Positions 1 to 8,939 of a stretch of 64,000 bases of DNA are shown here, in pieces (the first letter of the stretch is position 1; each line of letters starts with the position of its first letter). The position numbers and the translations under genes were made by a program. The notes under the pieces were generated by a model that searched no databases, was not told the DNA's origin, and was given only the letters and a program-made list of their open reading frames with translations. The stretch comes from JBBQNY01 sp038330365. Lineage in GTDB: Bacteria; Pseudomonadota; Gammaproteobacteria; Xanthomonadales; Ahniellaceae. The DNA lies in contig JBBQNY010000002.1 in NCBI GenBank assembly GCA_038330365.1, positions 3,497-67,496 of the forward strand, written 5' to 3'.

Positions 1-1
1 G

Positions 2-196
2 GGCAAACTGGAATCGGGCTGGCAGATCCTTCTGTGCAGCGATGGCCTCACCGAGGAAGTGGACGACGCCGAAATCGGCGCCATCCTCGCGCGCAAGGAA
101 TTTTCTGCCCAGGAAGCCGTGGATCACCTGATCGTCGCGGCCCTGGATGGCGGCGGTTCCGACAACGTCACGGTGGTTCTGCTTCGCCGCCAGTAA
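2..196 (+). CDS. PP2C-family Ser/Thr protein phosphatase, C-terminal fragment
   Basis: The 5' part lies outside the window; 64 codons remain before TAA. The fragment reads CSDGLTEEVDD near the start and GGGSDNVTVVLL near the end. These match the last two metal-binding blocks of PPM/PP2C phosphatases (the SDGL and the DN of SDNVT, whose Asp ligates metal). PP2C enzymes remove phosphate from Ser/Thr residues. A Ser/Thr kinase gene lies 1 kb downstream in convergent orientation, so a kinase/phosphatase pair is plausible. Whether the full protein is soluble or carries other domains cannot be seen. Confidence 0.85.
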   Translation, partial: GKLESGWQILLCSDGLTEEVDDAEIGAILARKEFSAQEAVDHLIVAALDGGGSDNVTVVLLRRQ

Positions 197-389
197 CCTT
201 GCCGACCCCTCTCCGGGTAGCGAGCCGAAATCGGCTACTTCGCAGGCAAGCGCAATCTGCGGAACACTTCTATCCGAACGCAGCGCTTGAATGCGCAGCC
301 AACCTGATGGCTGCGGCAGTACCGATCCGGAGAGTCGCAATGACTGGGACGACGAGTGAGTGGACCCCACAGCAGGCGCTCATAATCTG
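197..389. other. Intergenic spacer with a small hairpin
   Basis: The 193 bases between the phosphatase stop and the hydrolase start hold a 6-bp inverted repeat, AGCCGA-aa-TCGGCT (223-236), with no T-tract, so it is not a convincing intrinsic terminator. No coding potential on either strand is supported. Confidence 0.4.
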
Positions 390-1193
390 ATGAGCACACC
401 CGCCCTTCCAATCGCAACGGGTTCACTCACGATAGCCGTGGCCCAGATGCATGTGCACCCGGATGATCCGCTCAGGAATCTGGAGCGCATCGAGCAGCTG
501 GTCCAGAAAGCCAAGAAGCAGGGGGCCGACCTGGTCGTGTTTCCCGAAGATGCCGTGTGTGGTCCCTTGACGGGACAGACCCAGTTCGTCGAGCACGCTC
601 CTGCCTACCTGCAGCGAATGCAGGCTCTCGCCGCACATCACGCCATCGACCTTGTACCCGGCAGCTGGACGGTGTCGGAACAGGGCGTACTCCACAACCA
701 GTCGTACTACATCAATGCAGACGGAACGGTTGCAGGCAGCTATCGAAAGGTCAACCTGTGGGAGACCGAAAAAGCGGTCATCACCCCGGGCCATGGTCCG
801 GTGGTATTTCCGACGCGTTTCGGCGCTGTTGGTCTCATCATCTGCTGGGATATCTCCTTTCCCCAGATGTTCACCGCCATGAACGCCCAGGGCGTGCAGC
901 TCGTCATTTCTCCCACGTACTGGTCGTTCCCGGAAGGCACTCCGAAAGATGCCGAGGCCATGCGGGACGAGATTCTGCTGATCGATTCGCTGTGCACCGC
1001 GCGCGCGTTCGAGAACAATATTGTGTTCGTCTACTGCAACGCAGCTGGTGTTCTGCACCACGCAGGTTCGAAAAGCGTGCTATCGGGCAGGTCGCAAGTA
1101 ACTCACCCATTGGATCGGGTGATCGCGCAATGCGAGGGCAACAGGGAAGAGCTTTTGCTGGTGAGCGTCGAGTTGCCGGTGCAGCAGATCTAG
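390..1193 (+). CDS. Carbon-nitrogen hydrolase (nitrilase superfamily)
   Basis: This 267-aa protein has the Glu-Lys-Cys catalytic triad of the nitrilase superfamily: Glu in VFPEDAVCG, Lys in YRKVNLW and Cys in IICWDISFPQ. Such enzymes hydrolyse amides, carbamoyl groups or nitriles in the cytoplasm; the substrate cannot be read from sequence. A start 30 bases upstream is in frame, but the ATG at 390 places the conserved beta strand (SLTIAVAQMHV) close to the N-terminus as in relatives. The Shine-Dalgarno is weak. It lies between a PP2C phosphatase and a convergent Ser/Thr kinase. An omega-amidase or N-carbamoylputrescine amidase role is possible but unproven. Confidence 0.85.
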   Translation: MSTPALPIATGSLTIAVAQMHVHPDDPLRNLERIEQLVQKAKKQGADLVVFPEDAVCGPLTGQTQFVEHAPAYLQRMQALAAHHAIDLVPGSWTVSEQGVLHNQSYYINADGTVAGSYRKVNLWETEKAVITPGHGPVVFPTRFGAVGLIICWDISFPQMFTAMNAQGVQLVISPTYWSFPEGTPKDAEAMRDEILLIDSLCTARAFENNIVFVYCNAAGVLHHAGSKSVLSGRSQVTHPLDRVIAQCEGNREELLLVSVELPVQQI

Positions 1194-1223
1194 GGACGCT
1201 TCCGCCGACGGCAAGACAGCGCC

Positions 1224-2747
1224 CTAACGGCCCTGGGCGCGGTTGGAGTCGGCAAGCAGCTTGAGCAGTTCTGGATCATCCGGGCGCGCCTTCAGTCCTT
1301 CCTCCGCGAGTATCGAGCTGCCGACGTAGAGGCCGCGATCGAATGTCGCCTTGGCCTTGCTCTCGTAGAAGTCTGCAACCTGGCTCAGGCCCGCCTTCGC
1401 GTCCTCGTTGTCAGGGTCGGCGGCCAGAACCAGTTGGAAAAGATCGGTCGCGCAATCACCTTCCGGCTCGTTGAGCCGACGGCCGTTCTCGATCAATCCA
1501 ATCTTGACGTATTCCTGGGCACGCTGGATCAGCGTCGCGGCGTCAGAGCCCGCAGGTAGCGGCGTGATGATCCCGCTTGGTGGCAACTGGGGATTGTCTG
1601 CCGTTGGCGTCGCATCGTCAGGAGTTCCGGTCGATGATTCGCCAGTCCCCTGCTCAGCGACGGTGGTGGTGACGGCGGCACCGTCGTCCACTCCGTTGTT
1701 CTTGCCGTCGCCGCGCATCAGGATGAACGCCGCAGCCAGCGCAAACGCCAGCGACGTGCCGGCAATGATCATCGTCTTGGGCGTGAAACGACGCCTTTCG
1801 TCGCCATCGATGTCGAGCGAGTCGATCTTTTTTGCAGACTTCGGCGCACGACCGGTGGGCACGGGCGTTTCCGGCAGCGTTTGCGACGGGCGTGAAGCAC
1901 GCGCGGATCCGGGCCGACGCTCCCGCATTTCTTTCGCCTGGGGCGCACTCGCAACCAGCTTGTCGATGGCAACAAGAAACTCCTCGCCGGTCCCGTAACG
2001 CTCATTGGCGTCCTTGGCCATCGACCCTGCAATGAGCGGTTGCAACCAGCGCATTTCATCCGGCAATTGCGGCAGCGGATGCGTGACATGCATCAGCGCG
2101 ATGGTGAAGGGATCCGCCGCCTCGTACGGTGCGCGCTCCGCGAGGCATTCGAACATGACGGCGCCGAGGGCGTAGATGTCCGAACGGCCATCGACCTTTT
2201 CGGCACGCGCCTGCTCGGGACTCATGTAGTGCGGCGTTCCGATGGACGACCCGATCTGCGTCGCCATCGTCTTGGAGTCCATCGACTTGGCGATGCCGAA
2301 ATCGGCCAGCACGGCCGAGTTGTCGTTGCGGAAGAGAATGTTGCCCGGCTTGACATCGCGGTGGACAAAACCCTTGTCGTGCGCGAAGTGAAGACCGGCC
2401 GCGAGATCGCGAACCACCTCAAGGATTTCCATGACCTTCATGCCGCGGTTCATGCGCTCGCGCAGCGTGCCGCCCGGGATGTACTCGGCTGCCAGGTAAT
2501 ACGTATTCTCGTGGCGCCCGATGTCGAACACGGTCACAAGGTTGGGATGGCTCAGCTTGGCCGTTATTCGGCCTTCCTTGAGAAAGCGGTCAGCGAATTC
2601 CTGGTTGGCAGCGAGCGCGGGCGCCATCACCTTGAGCGCCACCTCCCGATCCAGAGACTCCTGAACCGCGAGATAGACCGAAGCCATGCCGCCCACTCCG
2701 AGTGGCTCCACGACGCGGTAACCGGGGATATTCACAGTTTCCGTCAT
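1224..2747 (-). CDS. Membrane Ser/Thr protein kinase with TPR-like C-terminus
   Basis: This 507-aa protein starts at the ATG before TETVNIPGYRVV; an upstream in-frame start is less likely because the kinase fold begins here. The N-terminal ~270 residues form a Hanks-type kinase: Gly loop GVGGMASVY, Lys in EVALKV, catalytic loop HRDVKPGNILF, ADFGIAK and SPEQA. A basic Pro-rich linker follows, then one membrane helix near residues 320-343 (IIAGTSLAFALAAAFIL). The last ~100 residues are helical with TPR-like spacing (AADPDNEDAKAGL, ARPDDPELLKLL) and should be periplasmic. It converges on the nitrilase-like gene, beyond which lies a PP2C phosphatase. Target proteins are unknown. Confidence 0.9.
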   Translation of the reverse strand: MTETVNIPGYRVVEPLGVGGMASVYLAVQESLDREVALKVMAPALAANQEFADRFLKEGRITAKLSHPNLVTVFDIGRHENTYYLAAEYIPGGTLRERMNRGMKVMEILEVVRDLAAGLHFAHDKGFVHRDVKPGNILFRNDNSAVLADFGIAKSMDSKTMATQIGSSIGTPHYMSPEQARAEKVDGRSDIYALGAVMFECLAERAPYEAADPFTIALMHVTHPLPQLPDEMRWLQPLIAGSMAKDANERYGTGEEFLVAIDKLVASAPQAKEMRERRPGSARASRPSQTLPETPVPTGRAPKSAKKIDSLDIDGDERRRFTPKTMIIAGTSLAFALAAAFILMRGDGKNNGVDDGAAVTTTVAEQGTGESSTGTPDDATPTADNPQLPPSGIITPLPAGSDAATLIQRAQEYVKIGLIENGRRLNEPEGDCATDLFQLVLAADPDNEDAKAGLSQVADFYESKAKATFDRGLYVGSSILAEEGLKARPDDPELLKLLADSNRAQGR

Positions 2748-2982
2748 GCGGGGGGCCGGAGCACTCTTGGAAGGCGAAGGGATTGCGCACGATAGCAAAC
2801 GCCACCGGATGCCGCATCCGTGCAGGGGTCAAGCCTGCCCCGGGCTACGATCGGCGCACGCAAACTGACTGCGGAACGTGGCGCGCACGTCGGGAGTGCT
2901 GCGATGCGCGGATACGCATCGCAGAACCTCATGTCCGCCATGCCGCTCCCGACAGCGCCTTGGCTCGGAGCGGCTTGCGGAC
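2748..2982. other. Intergenic region upstream of the kinase gene
   Basis: The 235 bases lie between the cytochrome stop and the kinase start, both on the minus strand. They should carry the kinase promoter, but no convincing -35/-10 pair or terminator was picked out by eye. Confidence 0.35.
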
Positions 2983-4296
2983 TCAGCGGGCCGCAGCCCG
3001 CAATTGCCGAAGCGCTGCGACAAACCGGCTCATGTCGTAACGCTCGTCCTTTTCTACCGTGGCGTACAGCGCATCGATACGCGAATCGAGGTTCTTGCGA
3101 TTCGCCTCATCCACAGCACCCGCGTTCTGGAAAGCCACCACGATGGACTGCGCCGCCATGCTTCCCTGCTCTGCGGCCGCATAGTCGCGGAACTCACCCG
3201 CTTCGGCGTCCCGCACCATGCTGTCGAGTACCGGACCGAGGCTGTCGCCGTCAAACGAATATGCCGCAACAGCCGGCAGGGTGGAGCGGATGCTGCTACG
3301 CAGGGCGCGCGCGGACTGTTCAGTGGCAGCACGGCTGCGGGTGGTCGCCTGATGCAATGTCCGGGTCTGTTGCCGCAGTCGGCTGGCTGCGCCGGGGTCA
3401 ACCACCGCCAGCACATGGCGATACATCACGAGATTGGAATCATTGAGTCGGACCACGCCAGGCCCAAGCCCGGTGCCCTGGCGCGGCGCCCAGCGCTTGC
3501 CCCCCATCGAGCGATGGCAGGCATGACAATCAAAGAGCACGAGCTCGGGAAAAATGCCCTGCGATCCATGGCGGGGATCGACGAGGATATCCAGCAGATT
3601 GGCCGCAGCAACACCCTGACCCACTCCCCAGTCGCGCAGCCCGTTGAAACGGCCCTTGCGCTTTTCGTAGTCGGCGTCGATCGTGTAATGCGGATTGAGC
3701 CAGGTGAAGGTGTCGAGCTCGAACGAGAGTCGCGGATGGCCCGCGCCCATGATCCGATGGGTGATCATCCGATCAGGTGTGCCCATATGGCATCCCATGC
3801 ACAGCTCGGCGCGCGCCACCGGATCTTCGGTTGGATAGAGCCCCGCCGCCAGATTGTCCGCATGCGAGACCTTGCTGTCGGCATGCGACGCGATCCACTT
3901 TTCGGCGCCGCCATGGCAGGTTTCGCAGCCGATGCCGTCGTCCGCCTGAAACTTGGCGCCGCGCAGATCAGCTGAAATATTGTCCGCATGACAGTCGAGA
4001 CAGACCTTGGCCTGAGTCGCGTCTCCAAGTCCGAGCTTGCGGGCGATGGCTTGACCGTTGGGAGTCGAAAGCGCCTGCAGCGCCTTGGTGGCATGCGGAT
4101 CGAACTGCTGCCAAAGCGCAAATTCATTGCGCATCACCGTCGAATTCTCGAATGGCTTGTTGGAACCGTGGCAGACACCACTGGAACAACTGGCAACGCC
4201 GAGGTGCCGATTCTGCTCGATTCGGTCGATTGCCGACTGCGCAAAAGCCGCGACCGGAAGCGCCAGGAGCAGTGTCCAAACCCATCGCTGATACAT
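2983..4296 (-). CDS. Periplasmic multiheme cytochrome c (c554-like)
   Basis: This 437-aa protein has a signal peptide (MYQRWVWTLLLALPVAAFAQ, cleavage after AFA-Q or nearby). It has four CxxCH haem sites (CLDCH at 99, CETCH at 124, CMGCH at 166, CHACH at 257) and one CX4CH site (CSSGVCH at 37). His residues such as those in ITHRIMGAGHP could be distal ligands. The layout resembles cytochrome c554/multihaem electron carriers. The C-terminal third (about 300-437) has no haem site and is predicted helical. The ATG at 4296 has GGGGAG upstream and leads directly into the signal peptide, so it is preferred over the start 39 bases earlier. No partner oxidoreductase is adjacent. Confidence 0.8.
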   Translation of the reverse strand: MYQRWVWTLLLALPVAAFAQSAIDRIEQNRHLGVASCSSGVCHGSNKPFENSTVMRNEFALWQQFDPHATKALQALSTPNGQAIARKLGLGDATQAKVCLDCHADNISADLRGAKFQADDGIGCETCHGGAEKWIASHADSKVSHADNLAAGLYPTEDPVARAELCMGCHMGTPDRMITHRIMGAGHPRLSFELDTFTWLNPHYTIDADYEKRKGRFNGLRDWGVGQGVAAANLLDILVDPRHGSQGIFPELVLFDCHACHRSMGGKRWAPRQGTGLGPGVVRLNDSNLVMYRHVLAVVDPGAASRLRQQTRTLHQATTRSRAATEQSARALRSSIRSTLPAVAAYSFDGDSLGPVLDSMVRDAEAGEFRDYAAAEQGSMAAQSIVVAFQNAGAVDEANRKNLDSRIDALYATVEKDERYDMSRFVAALRQLRAAAR

Positions 4297-4413
4297 GATG
4301 CGCGTTCTCCCCACGGGGAAACGATTTCGAATCAACCGCCGGTCCCCTTTGCCGGCACTTCGATTATGCCACCGACTGCGCCTGGTCTGAACCTTACCGA
4401 CCCAATCTCCCGT

Positions 4414-5148
4414 TCAATGCTGATGCTCCAGCGCTTGGACGGGTGGCGTAGCAGGCCATGATCGGCACTCGGCGCCGCTGCCTGCGATCCGCTGCATCCG
4501 CGCATCGTGTGCGGCGAGGTCTGCAGCCTGTGGCACGAAGCGACGCAGCGAATCGAGAAATTCCGCACTGTTCCTTGACTGGACACCGGCCCCGCGCACC
4601 GTCACTTCCACCAGCGCGAGATCCCCCTGACCTGCCGTCATCGCAAGATAGACGTCCGCCAGCAGACGCGCATCAAGCAGCGCCCCATGCAGCTCCCGCA
4701 TGCTGCTGTCGACGCCCAATCGACGACACAGTGCGTCCAGCGAGTTGCGCTGCCCTGGCCACTGGCGCCGGGCAAGCGCCAGCGTGTCGACAATCGTGCA
4801 TTCGCCGTTGCTGCAGCGGAACTCTAGATCGGCCCGCTCGAGCTCCATGTCGAGAAACGCAACGTCGAACGCCGCATTGTGGATGATGATCTCGGCACCG
4901 CACACAAACTCGACGAAGGCCTGCGCGCGTTCCGGAAAACGTGGCTTGTCGAGCAGAAACTCGTCCCGGATACCGTGCTTGGCGAGGGCCCCCGCTTCGC
5001 TGCGCCGATCCGGATTGAAGAATTCGTGGAACACCCGACCGGTGGGACGCCGTTCGACGAGCTCCACGCAACCGAGCTCGACCACCCGGTCGCCACGGAT
5101 CGGGTCGAGGCCGGTGGTCTCGGTATCCAGCACGATCTGTCGGGTCAT
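4414..5148 (-). CDS. dnaQ: DNA polymerase III epsilon subunit (3'-5' proofreading exonuclease)
   Basis: This 244-aa protein proofreads DNA synthesis as part of the replicative core polymerase. The DEDDh exonuclease motifs are intact: Exo I LDTETTGLDP, Exo II HNAAFDVAFLDMEL, Exo III HGALLDARLLADVY. The C-terminal tail (about 180-244) would carry the clamp- and alpha-subunit-binding segment. Its ATG overlaps the rnhA stop in an ATGA arrangement, so the two are translationally coupled, as in many gammaproteobacteria. Confidence 0.95.
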   Translation of the reverse strand: MTRQIVLDTETTGLDPIRGDRVVELGCVELVERRPTGRVFHEFFNPDRRSEAGALAKHGIRDEFLLDKPRFPERAQAFVEFVCGAEIIIHNAAFDVAFLDMELERADLEFRCSNGECTIVDTLALARRQWPGQRNSLDALCRRLGVDSSMRELHGALLDARLLADVYLAMTAGQGDLALVEVTVRGAGVQSRNSAEFLDSLRRFVPQAADLAAHDARMQRIAGSGAECRSWPATPPVQALEHQH

Positions 5149-5618
5149 GATGTTTCTCCACCGGAAGTTGAATGCTGCGAAGGCCAGCGAACGGCGGCGC
5201 GTGCCGCGGCATCCACGCGCTCGTTGCCAGCGTGGCCGGAGTGACCTTTCACCCAGACCCAGCGCACATCATGCGGTGCCGATGCGCGTTCGAGCCTTTG
5301 CCAGAGATCCACGTTCTTGACGGGCGCTCGGCCCGCGGTCCTCCAGCCATTGCGCTTCCATCCCTCGATCCAGCGCGTGATGCCATCCATAACGTAGCGC
5401 GAGTCCGTATGCAGAACCACGGACGCCGGTCGCTTCAAAGCCTCCAGACCTGCGATGGCGGCCATCAGTTCCATCCGGTTATTGGTAGTCGCCTCTTCTC
5501 CGCCGGAGATCATGCGTTCCTCGCCGCGGCACTGCAGCAATGCCGCATAGCCACCGGGACCGGGATTGCCAGAACAGGAGCCATCGGTGAAAAGTTCTAC
5601 CGCTTCGCCGGATGACAT
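5145..5618 (-). CDS. rnhA: Ribonuclease HI
   Basis: This 157-aa enzyme cuts the RNA strand of RNA-DNA hybrids and uses two metal ions. The acidic catalytic residues are visible: Asp12 in LFTDGSC, Glu50 in NNRMEL, Asp72 in HTDSRY and Asp136 in NERVDAAAR, with the basic handle around WKRNGW. The ATG at 5618 gives the usual family length; the frame stays open further upstream but without homology. The stop overlaps the dnaQ start by 4 bases. Confidence 0.95.
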   Translation of the reverse strand: MSSGEAVELFTDGSCSGNPGPGGYAALLQCRGEERMISGGEEATTNNRMELMAAIAGLEALKRPASVVLHTDSRYVMDGITRWIEGWKRNGWRTAGRAPVKNVDLWQRLERASAPHDVRWVWVKGHSGHAGNERVDAAARAAVRWPSQHSTSGGETS

Positions 5619-5620
5619 TT

Positions 5621-6307
5621 TCAGAGAGCCGTGCGTCGTGGGGCGGAAGCCGATCGGGTCGCGATCGAAAGCGCGGGCCGACCCGCAGTGTGCCGGCTGG
5701 CTCGAAAAGGAATGATCGCGGCGCCCGCACGCCATGCGCGCATTCCGTAGGCCACACCGAAGCGATCCAGCAATCGCGGCGCACCGTCCCAGGCGGCCCC
5801 GATGCGCTGTGCGCGCTGGACTTCGAAGCCGAGCGCATGCAGCGCTCGCCGCCAGTGCGAGGGACCTCGAACCTCGAGTACCTCGGCATGGGCGAACTGC
5901 CGCCGCCAGAGCGAATGGGGATGAAATCCGTACAACGCCAGAACACCGGATGGTTTGAGGAGACGCGCGCATTGCTGGATGAGCGCATCGGCGGATCCGT
6001 CGTCCAGCGACTCCAGCACGTGCTGCAGGACCAAATGGGACGCACAGGCATCGGTGAACGGCAGTGCATCGATGGCGCCCCTCGCATCGCCGTCGAATCC
6101 ACACTGGCCATCGATCATGAGGCTCGCCTGCAGCGCCCCGGGCGGAGCCGCTTCGGGACAGCCCGACACGCCGATCCAGAGCATGCGATCGCCCGCGTGC
6201 AGCGGCGCCTGTTCACGCAGCCACGTCGCCTCCATCGCGGTCAACCGATCCAGCGCGATCGCCGTGACTTTCCGCCCGCTGGCATCTTGTTCCCCCACTC
6301 TCGACAT
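5621..6307 (-). CDS. SAM-dependent methyltransferase-like protein
   Basis: This 228-aa protein starts at ATG 6307 (AGGG upstream). It has class I methyltransferase landmarks: a motif-I-like strand RMLWIGVSGCPE followed by DALPFTDACASHLVLQHVLE (motif II/III region) and LLKPSGVLALYGFHPHSLW (post-motif III). A gene of this kind sits between gloB and rnhA in pseudomonads and related bacteria, so position supports the family call. The glycine-rich SAM loop is weak (IGVSGCP instead of GxGxG). The substrate is unknown. Only 2 bases separate it from rnhA, so the three genes form one operon. Confidence 0.75.
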   Translation of the reverse strand: MSRVGEQDASGRKVTAIALDRLTAMEATWLREQAPLHAGDRMLWIGVSGCPEAAPPGALQASLMIDGQCGFDGDARGAIDALPFTDACASHLVLQHVLESLDDGSADALIQQCARLLKPSGVLALYGFHPHSLWRRQFAHAEVLEVRGPSHWRRALHALGFEVQRAQRIGAAWDGAPRLLDRFGVAYGMRAWRAGAAIIPFRASRHTAGRPALSIATRSASAPRRTAL

Positions 6308-6687
6308 CTTGAAGGACCCTCTGATCAATGTCACGGTGTCGGCAAGCGGACCAGCAAGCGCGCCGGTGAGTGGGCGCGCAGCGCATGGCCAAAGGTCTGG
6401 GCAGGTCGCGGGCCGCCGTCTCGAGGCCTGCCGGCCATCGCCCAATCATCTGGTTCGAATAAAATGTCTGGGCCGCATTGTCTGCACGCCGGCAGCAATT
6501 GCACCGGCTCGCAAAACGGCGGGTATCGCTTCAGAGCAGCGCCCTGATCTGCGTGCAGACCTTGCGCAAACGTCTGCGTCGCACTGATCAGAGGCTTCCG
6601 GGCCGGAAATCGACCGGCATCGATTGTGATACAAAGCGGCGCGGCGCGCCCGGAACCGTGTCGGCGCATCCCCATTGGAGTCCTTGC
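6308..6687. other. Divergent regulatory region, methyltransferase/gloB
   Basis: These 380 bases separate the divergent methyltransferase-rnhA-dnaQ and gloB-mltD operons and must hold promoters for both. Toward gloB there is an extended -10-like TGTGATACA around 6621-6631. Toward the methyltransferase an AT-rich patch lies near 6458-6466. No gene, repeat or terminator is supported. Confidence 0.4.
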
Positions 6688-7467
6688 ATGCGTCTGCGTC
6701 CCATCGCGGCACTCGAGGACAACTACATCTGGGTGCTCGACGACGGCAAGCGAGCCGTTGTGGTGGATCCGGGCGATGCGTCTCCCGTGCTTGCGTGCCT
6801 GCAACGAGACGCGCTGGAACTCGATTCGATTCTGCTCACCCACCACCACGCCGACCATACGGCCGGAGCGGTCGCGCTCACGAAGGCATTTCCGGCCGCT
6901 CGCGTGATCGGACCGGACGACCGGCGCATCGCGGGCGCACTCGAGCGCGTTGCCGAGGGTGCGTCGGTGCGTATGCACGAGATGGGTCTTGCATTCGAAG
7001 TCCTGGAGATCCCCGGCCACACGCTGTCGCATATCGCATTCGTCGGCGAGGGAATGCTGTTCTGCGGCGACACGCTGTTTTCGCTGGGCTGCGGACGCAT
7101 GTTCGAGGGATCTCCTGAGCAGTTTCATCACTCGCTGAGTCGACTTGCAGGTCTCGGCGACGATCTCCTGGTCTGCTGCGGGCATGAATACACGGAGGCC
7201 AATGCCGCGTTTGCGCTCGCGGTCGATGCGGGAAACCGTCTGCTGGTGGAGCGGCGCGACGAAGTATTGGCCCTTCGAAAACAAGGTCGATCCACGCTGC
7301 CATCGCGCCTGGCCCACGAACGCGCCAGCAACCCCTTTCTGCGCTGCAACGCCCCCGAAATCCGCAAGGCACTGACGGCGCGAAGCGGTTCGCCACCCAC
7401 CGATGAAGTGCAAGCGTTCGCGCAATTGCGCGCATGGAAAGACAACTTCCGACCGGCCTTTTCGTGA
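6688..7467 (+). CDS. gloB: Hydroxyacylglutathione hydrolase (glyoxalase II)
   Basis: This 259-aa metallo-beta-lactamase-fold enzyme hydrolyses S-lactoylglutathione to lactate and glutathione, the second step of methylglyoxal detoxification. Metal-binding motif THHHADHTAG (near 50-60), GHTLSH, CGDTLF and CGHEYT are all present, and the C-terminal substrate-binding helices (SNPFLRCN) are intact. The start at 6688 has GGAG 7 bases upstream; longer in-frame extensions lack homology. The 3' end overlaps mltD. Confidence 0.95.
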   Translation: MRLRPIAALEDNYIWVLDDGKRAVVVDPGDASPVLACLQRDALELDSILLTHHHADHTAGAVALTKAFPAARVIGPDDRRIAGALERVAEGASVRMHEMGLAFEVLEIPGHTLSHIAFVGEGMLFCGDTLFSLGCGRMFEGSPEQFHHSLSRLAGLGDDLLVCCGHEYTEANAAFALAVDAGNRLLVERRDEVLALRKQGRSTLPSRLAHERASNPFLRCNAPEIRKALTARSGSPPTDEVQAFAQLRAWKDNFRPAFS

Positions 7468-8786
7468 GCGCGTGGGTCCGGTGCGGCACCCGCTATGTAC
7501 TGGTCGCAACGATGATCGCGATTGGTCTCGGCGCGTGCCAGTCACCTGCCTTGCGGCCCCAGCAAGCCGCAACTGAGAGCGCAGCCAAGCCTGTCTCCAG
7601 CAGTTCCACCGCGTCAGCGACCGATCCGGGCGCGTCAGCCGCGAGTAAATCGTCTTTGCAGCAGCGCACGGCGCGTCCGCATCGTGCGCAAACCCGGGTC
7701 GCTCATTCCGCTGACGAACCGCCAGCGAAACCGGGAAGCGACGTGGCAACGACCGGGCCGCTGCCGTTGCCTGCCGAAGTTTCGGCGGGCGATTGGCGTC
7801 CGCTCACACGAGCTCCCGTGTTCGCACGATGCGGCGAGACGAAGGGTTTCGAAAGCGCATTGCGTGGATTTGCGGCACATCCACGCGATGTCGAACTCAT
7901 GTTCCGCGAGGCGGGAGCAGCGCTCGACTTCGTCGCGGGACAACTGCGGTTGGCCGACCTTCCGCCCGAGTTTGCGCTATTGCCCATGATCGAAAGCGGC
8001 TATCGGCTGGGTGGCGAGCGATCCGGTCAACGGCGGCCCTCCGGTCCCTGGCAACTGACGCCGGGTACGGCCCGATCGCTTGGCCTGGCCGTCGGTCCGC
8101 AACTGGATGAAAGACTCGATCTCCTGACTTCCACAGGGGCGGCAATCAGGTTGCTCGAGCGACTGTATGCCCAATTCGGGGACTATTCGCTGGTGCTGCT
8201 CGCATTCAACTCGGGGGACGGACGCATCCGGAATGCCTTGCGCAAGGCTCCGAACTGGAAAGGCGACGTCGACCGGCTGCAGCTCGGGCGCACGACCCGT
8301 ACTCATCTCGCCAGGCTGCGGGCGCTCAGCTGTATCTCCATGGAACCCGCGCGCTACGGCGTCGAGCTCCCTGCCCCGCCCGAGTCGCAACTGGAAATCG
8401 TGACCATTTCCGCAGGCACGTCGCTCGCTTCCCTTGCAACCCGCTTGGGTCTGAGTGTCGCCACGCTCGAGCGCTACAACCCGACGCTCGCGAAGCGCAA
8501 CACGGTGCCTGCGCGAATGCGCCAGTTGCTGGTGCCGCGTGCACGACTGGCGACAGGGAACCAGTCGGACCCCGCACTCGCAGCCGCTGTGGTGCCGCAA
8601 CCGACGGATGCGGGGATCTCCGGATCATCGGCCGAAGCCCTTGAGCACGTCGTGGAGCGCGGGGATTCGCTCTGGAAGATTGCGCGAAGCTACGGAGTGC
8701 AACTGTCGGATCTGATGCGCTGGAACGGACTGGGCGGCAAATCCCTGCTGCGGCCCGGTCAGATCCTCAAGGTCATGGCGCCCTGA
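7434..8786 (+). CDS. mltD: Membrane-bound lytic murein transglycosylase D, lipoprotein
   Basis: This protein of about 450 aa cleaves peptidoglycan glycan strands with formation of anhydromuramic acid. It has a hydrophobic leader ending in a lipobox (IGLGAC). An SLT domain follows, with the catalytic Glu in LPMIESGY, then GPWQLTPGTARSLGL and LAFNSGDGRIRNAL. Two LysM-type repeats come last (ISAGTSLASLATRLGL and VVERGDSLWKIARSYG). Between leader and SLT is a low-complexity Ser/Ala/Thr stretch. The true start may be GTG at 7464, whose GTGA overlaps the gloB stop; that would leave a more typical lipoprotein signal. Confidence 0.9.
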   Translation: MERQLPTGLFVSAWVRCGTRYVLVATMIAIGLGACQSPALRPQQAATESAAKPVSSSSTASATDPGASAASKSSLQQRTARPHRAQTRVAHSADEPPAKPGSDVATTGPLPLPAEVSAGDWRPLTRAPVFARCGETKGFESALRGFAAHPRDVELMFREAGAALDFVAGQLRLADLPPEFALLPMIESGYRLGGERSGQRRPSGPWQLTPGTARSLGLAVGPQLDERLDLLTSTGAAIRLLERLYAQFGDYSLVLLAFNSGDGRIRNALRKAPNWKGDVDRLQLGRTTRTHLARLRALSCISMEPARYGVELPAPPESQLEIVTISAGTSLASLATRLGLSVATLERYNPTLAKRNTVPARMRQLLVPRARLATGNQSDPALAAAVVPQPTDAGISGSSAEALEHVVERGDSLWKIARSYGVQLSDLMRWNGLGGKSLLRPGQILKVMAP

Positions 8787-8859
8787 ATTTCCTTCGTTCC
8801 GGATGCGGCCCGCAGCTTCGTTACACTTCTCCGCAAGCCTGGAAGCGTCGCCACCGCGG

Positions 8860-8886
8860 CGCCTTGACCGGCGCGCAGGCAAGGCG
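8860..8886. promoter_or_regulatory. Inverted repeat in the fabI leader
   Basis: CGCCTTG (8860-8866) and CAAGGCG (8880-8886) form a 7-bp stem. Flanking ACCGC/GCGGT bases could extend it. It ends about 53 bases before fabI. There is no T-tract, so it may be a leader structure and not a terminator for mltD. Confidence 0.35.
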
Positions 8887-8939
8887 GTGACGCCAGCGTG
8901 GCATTATTCCGAACTTCCACAACCGCAGCGGATGGACTC

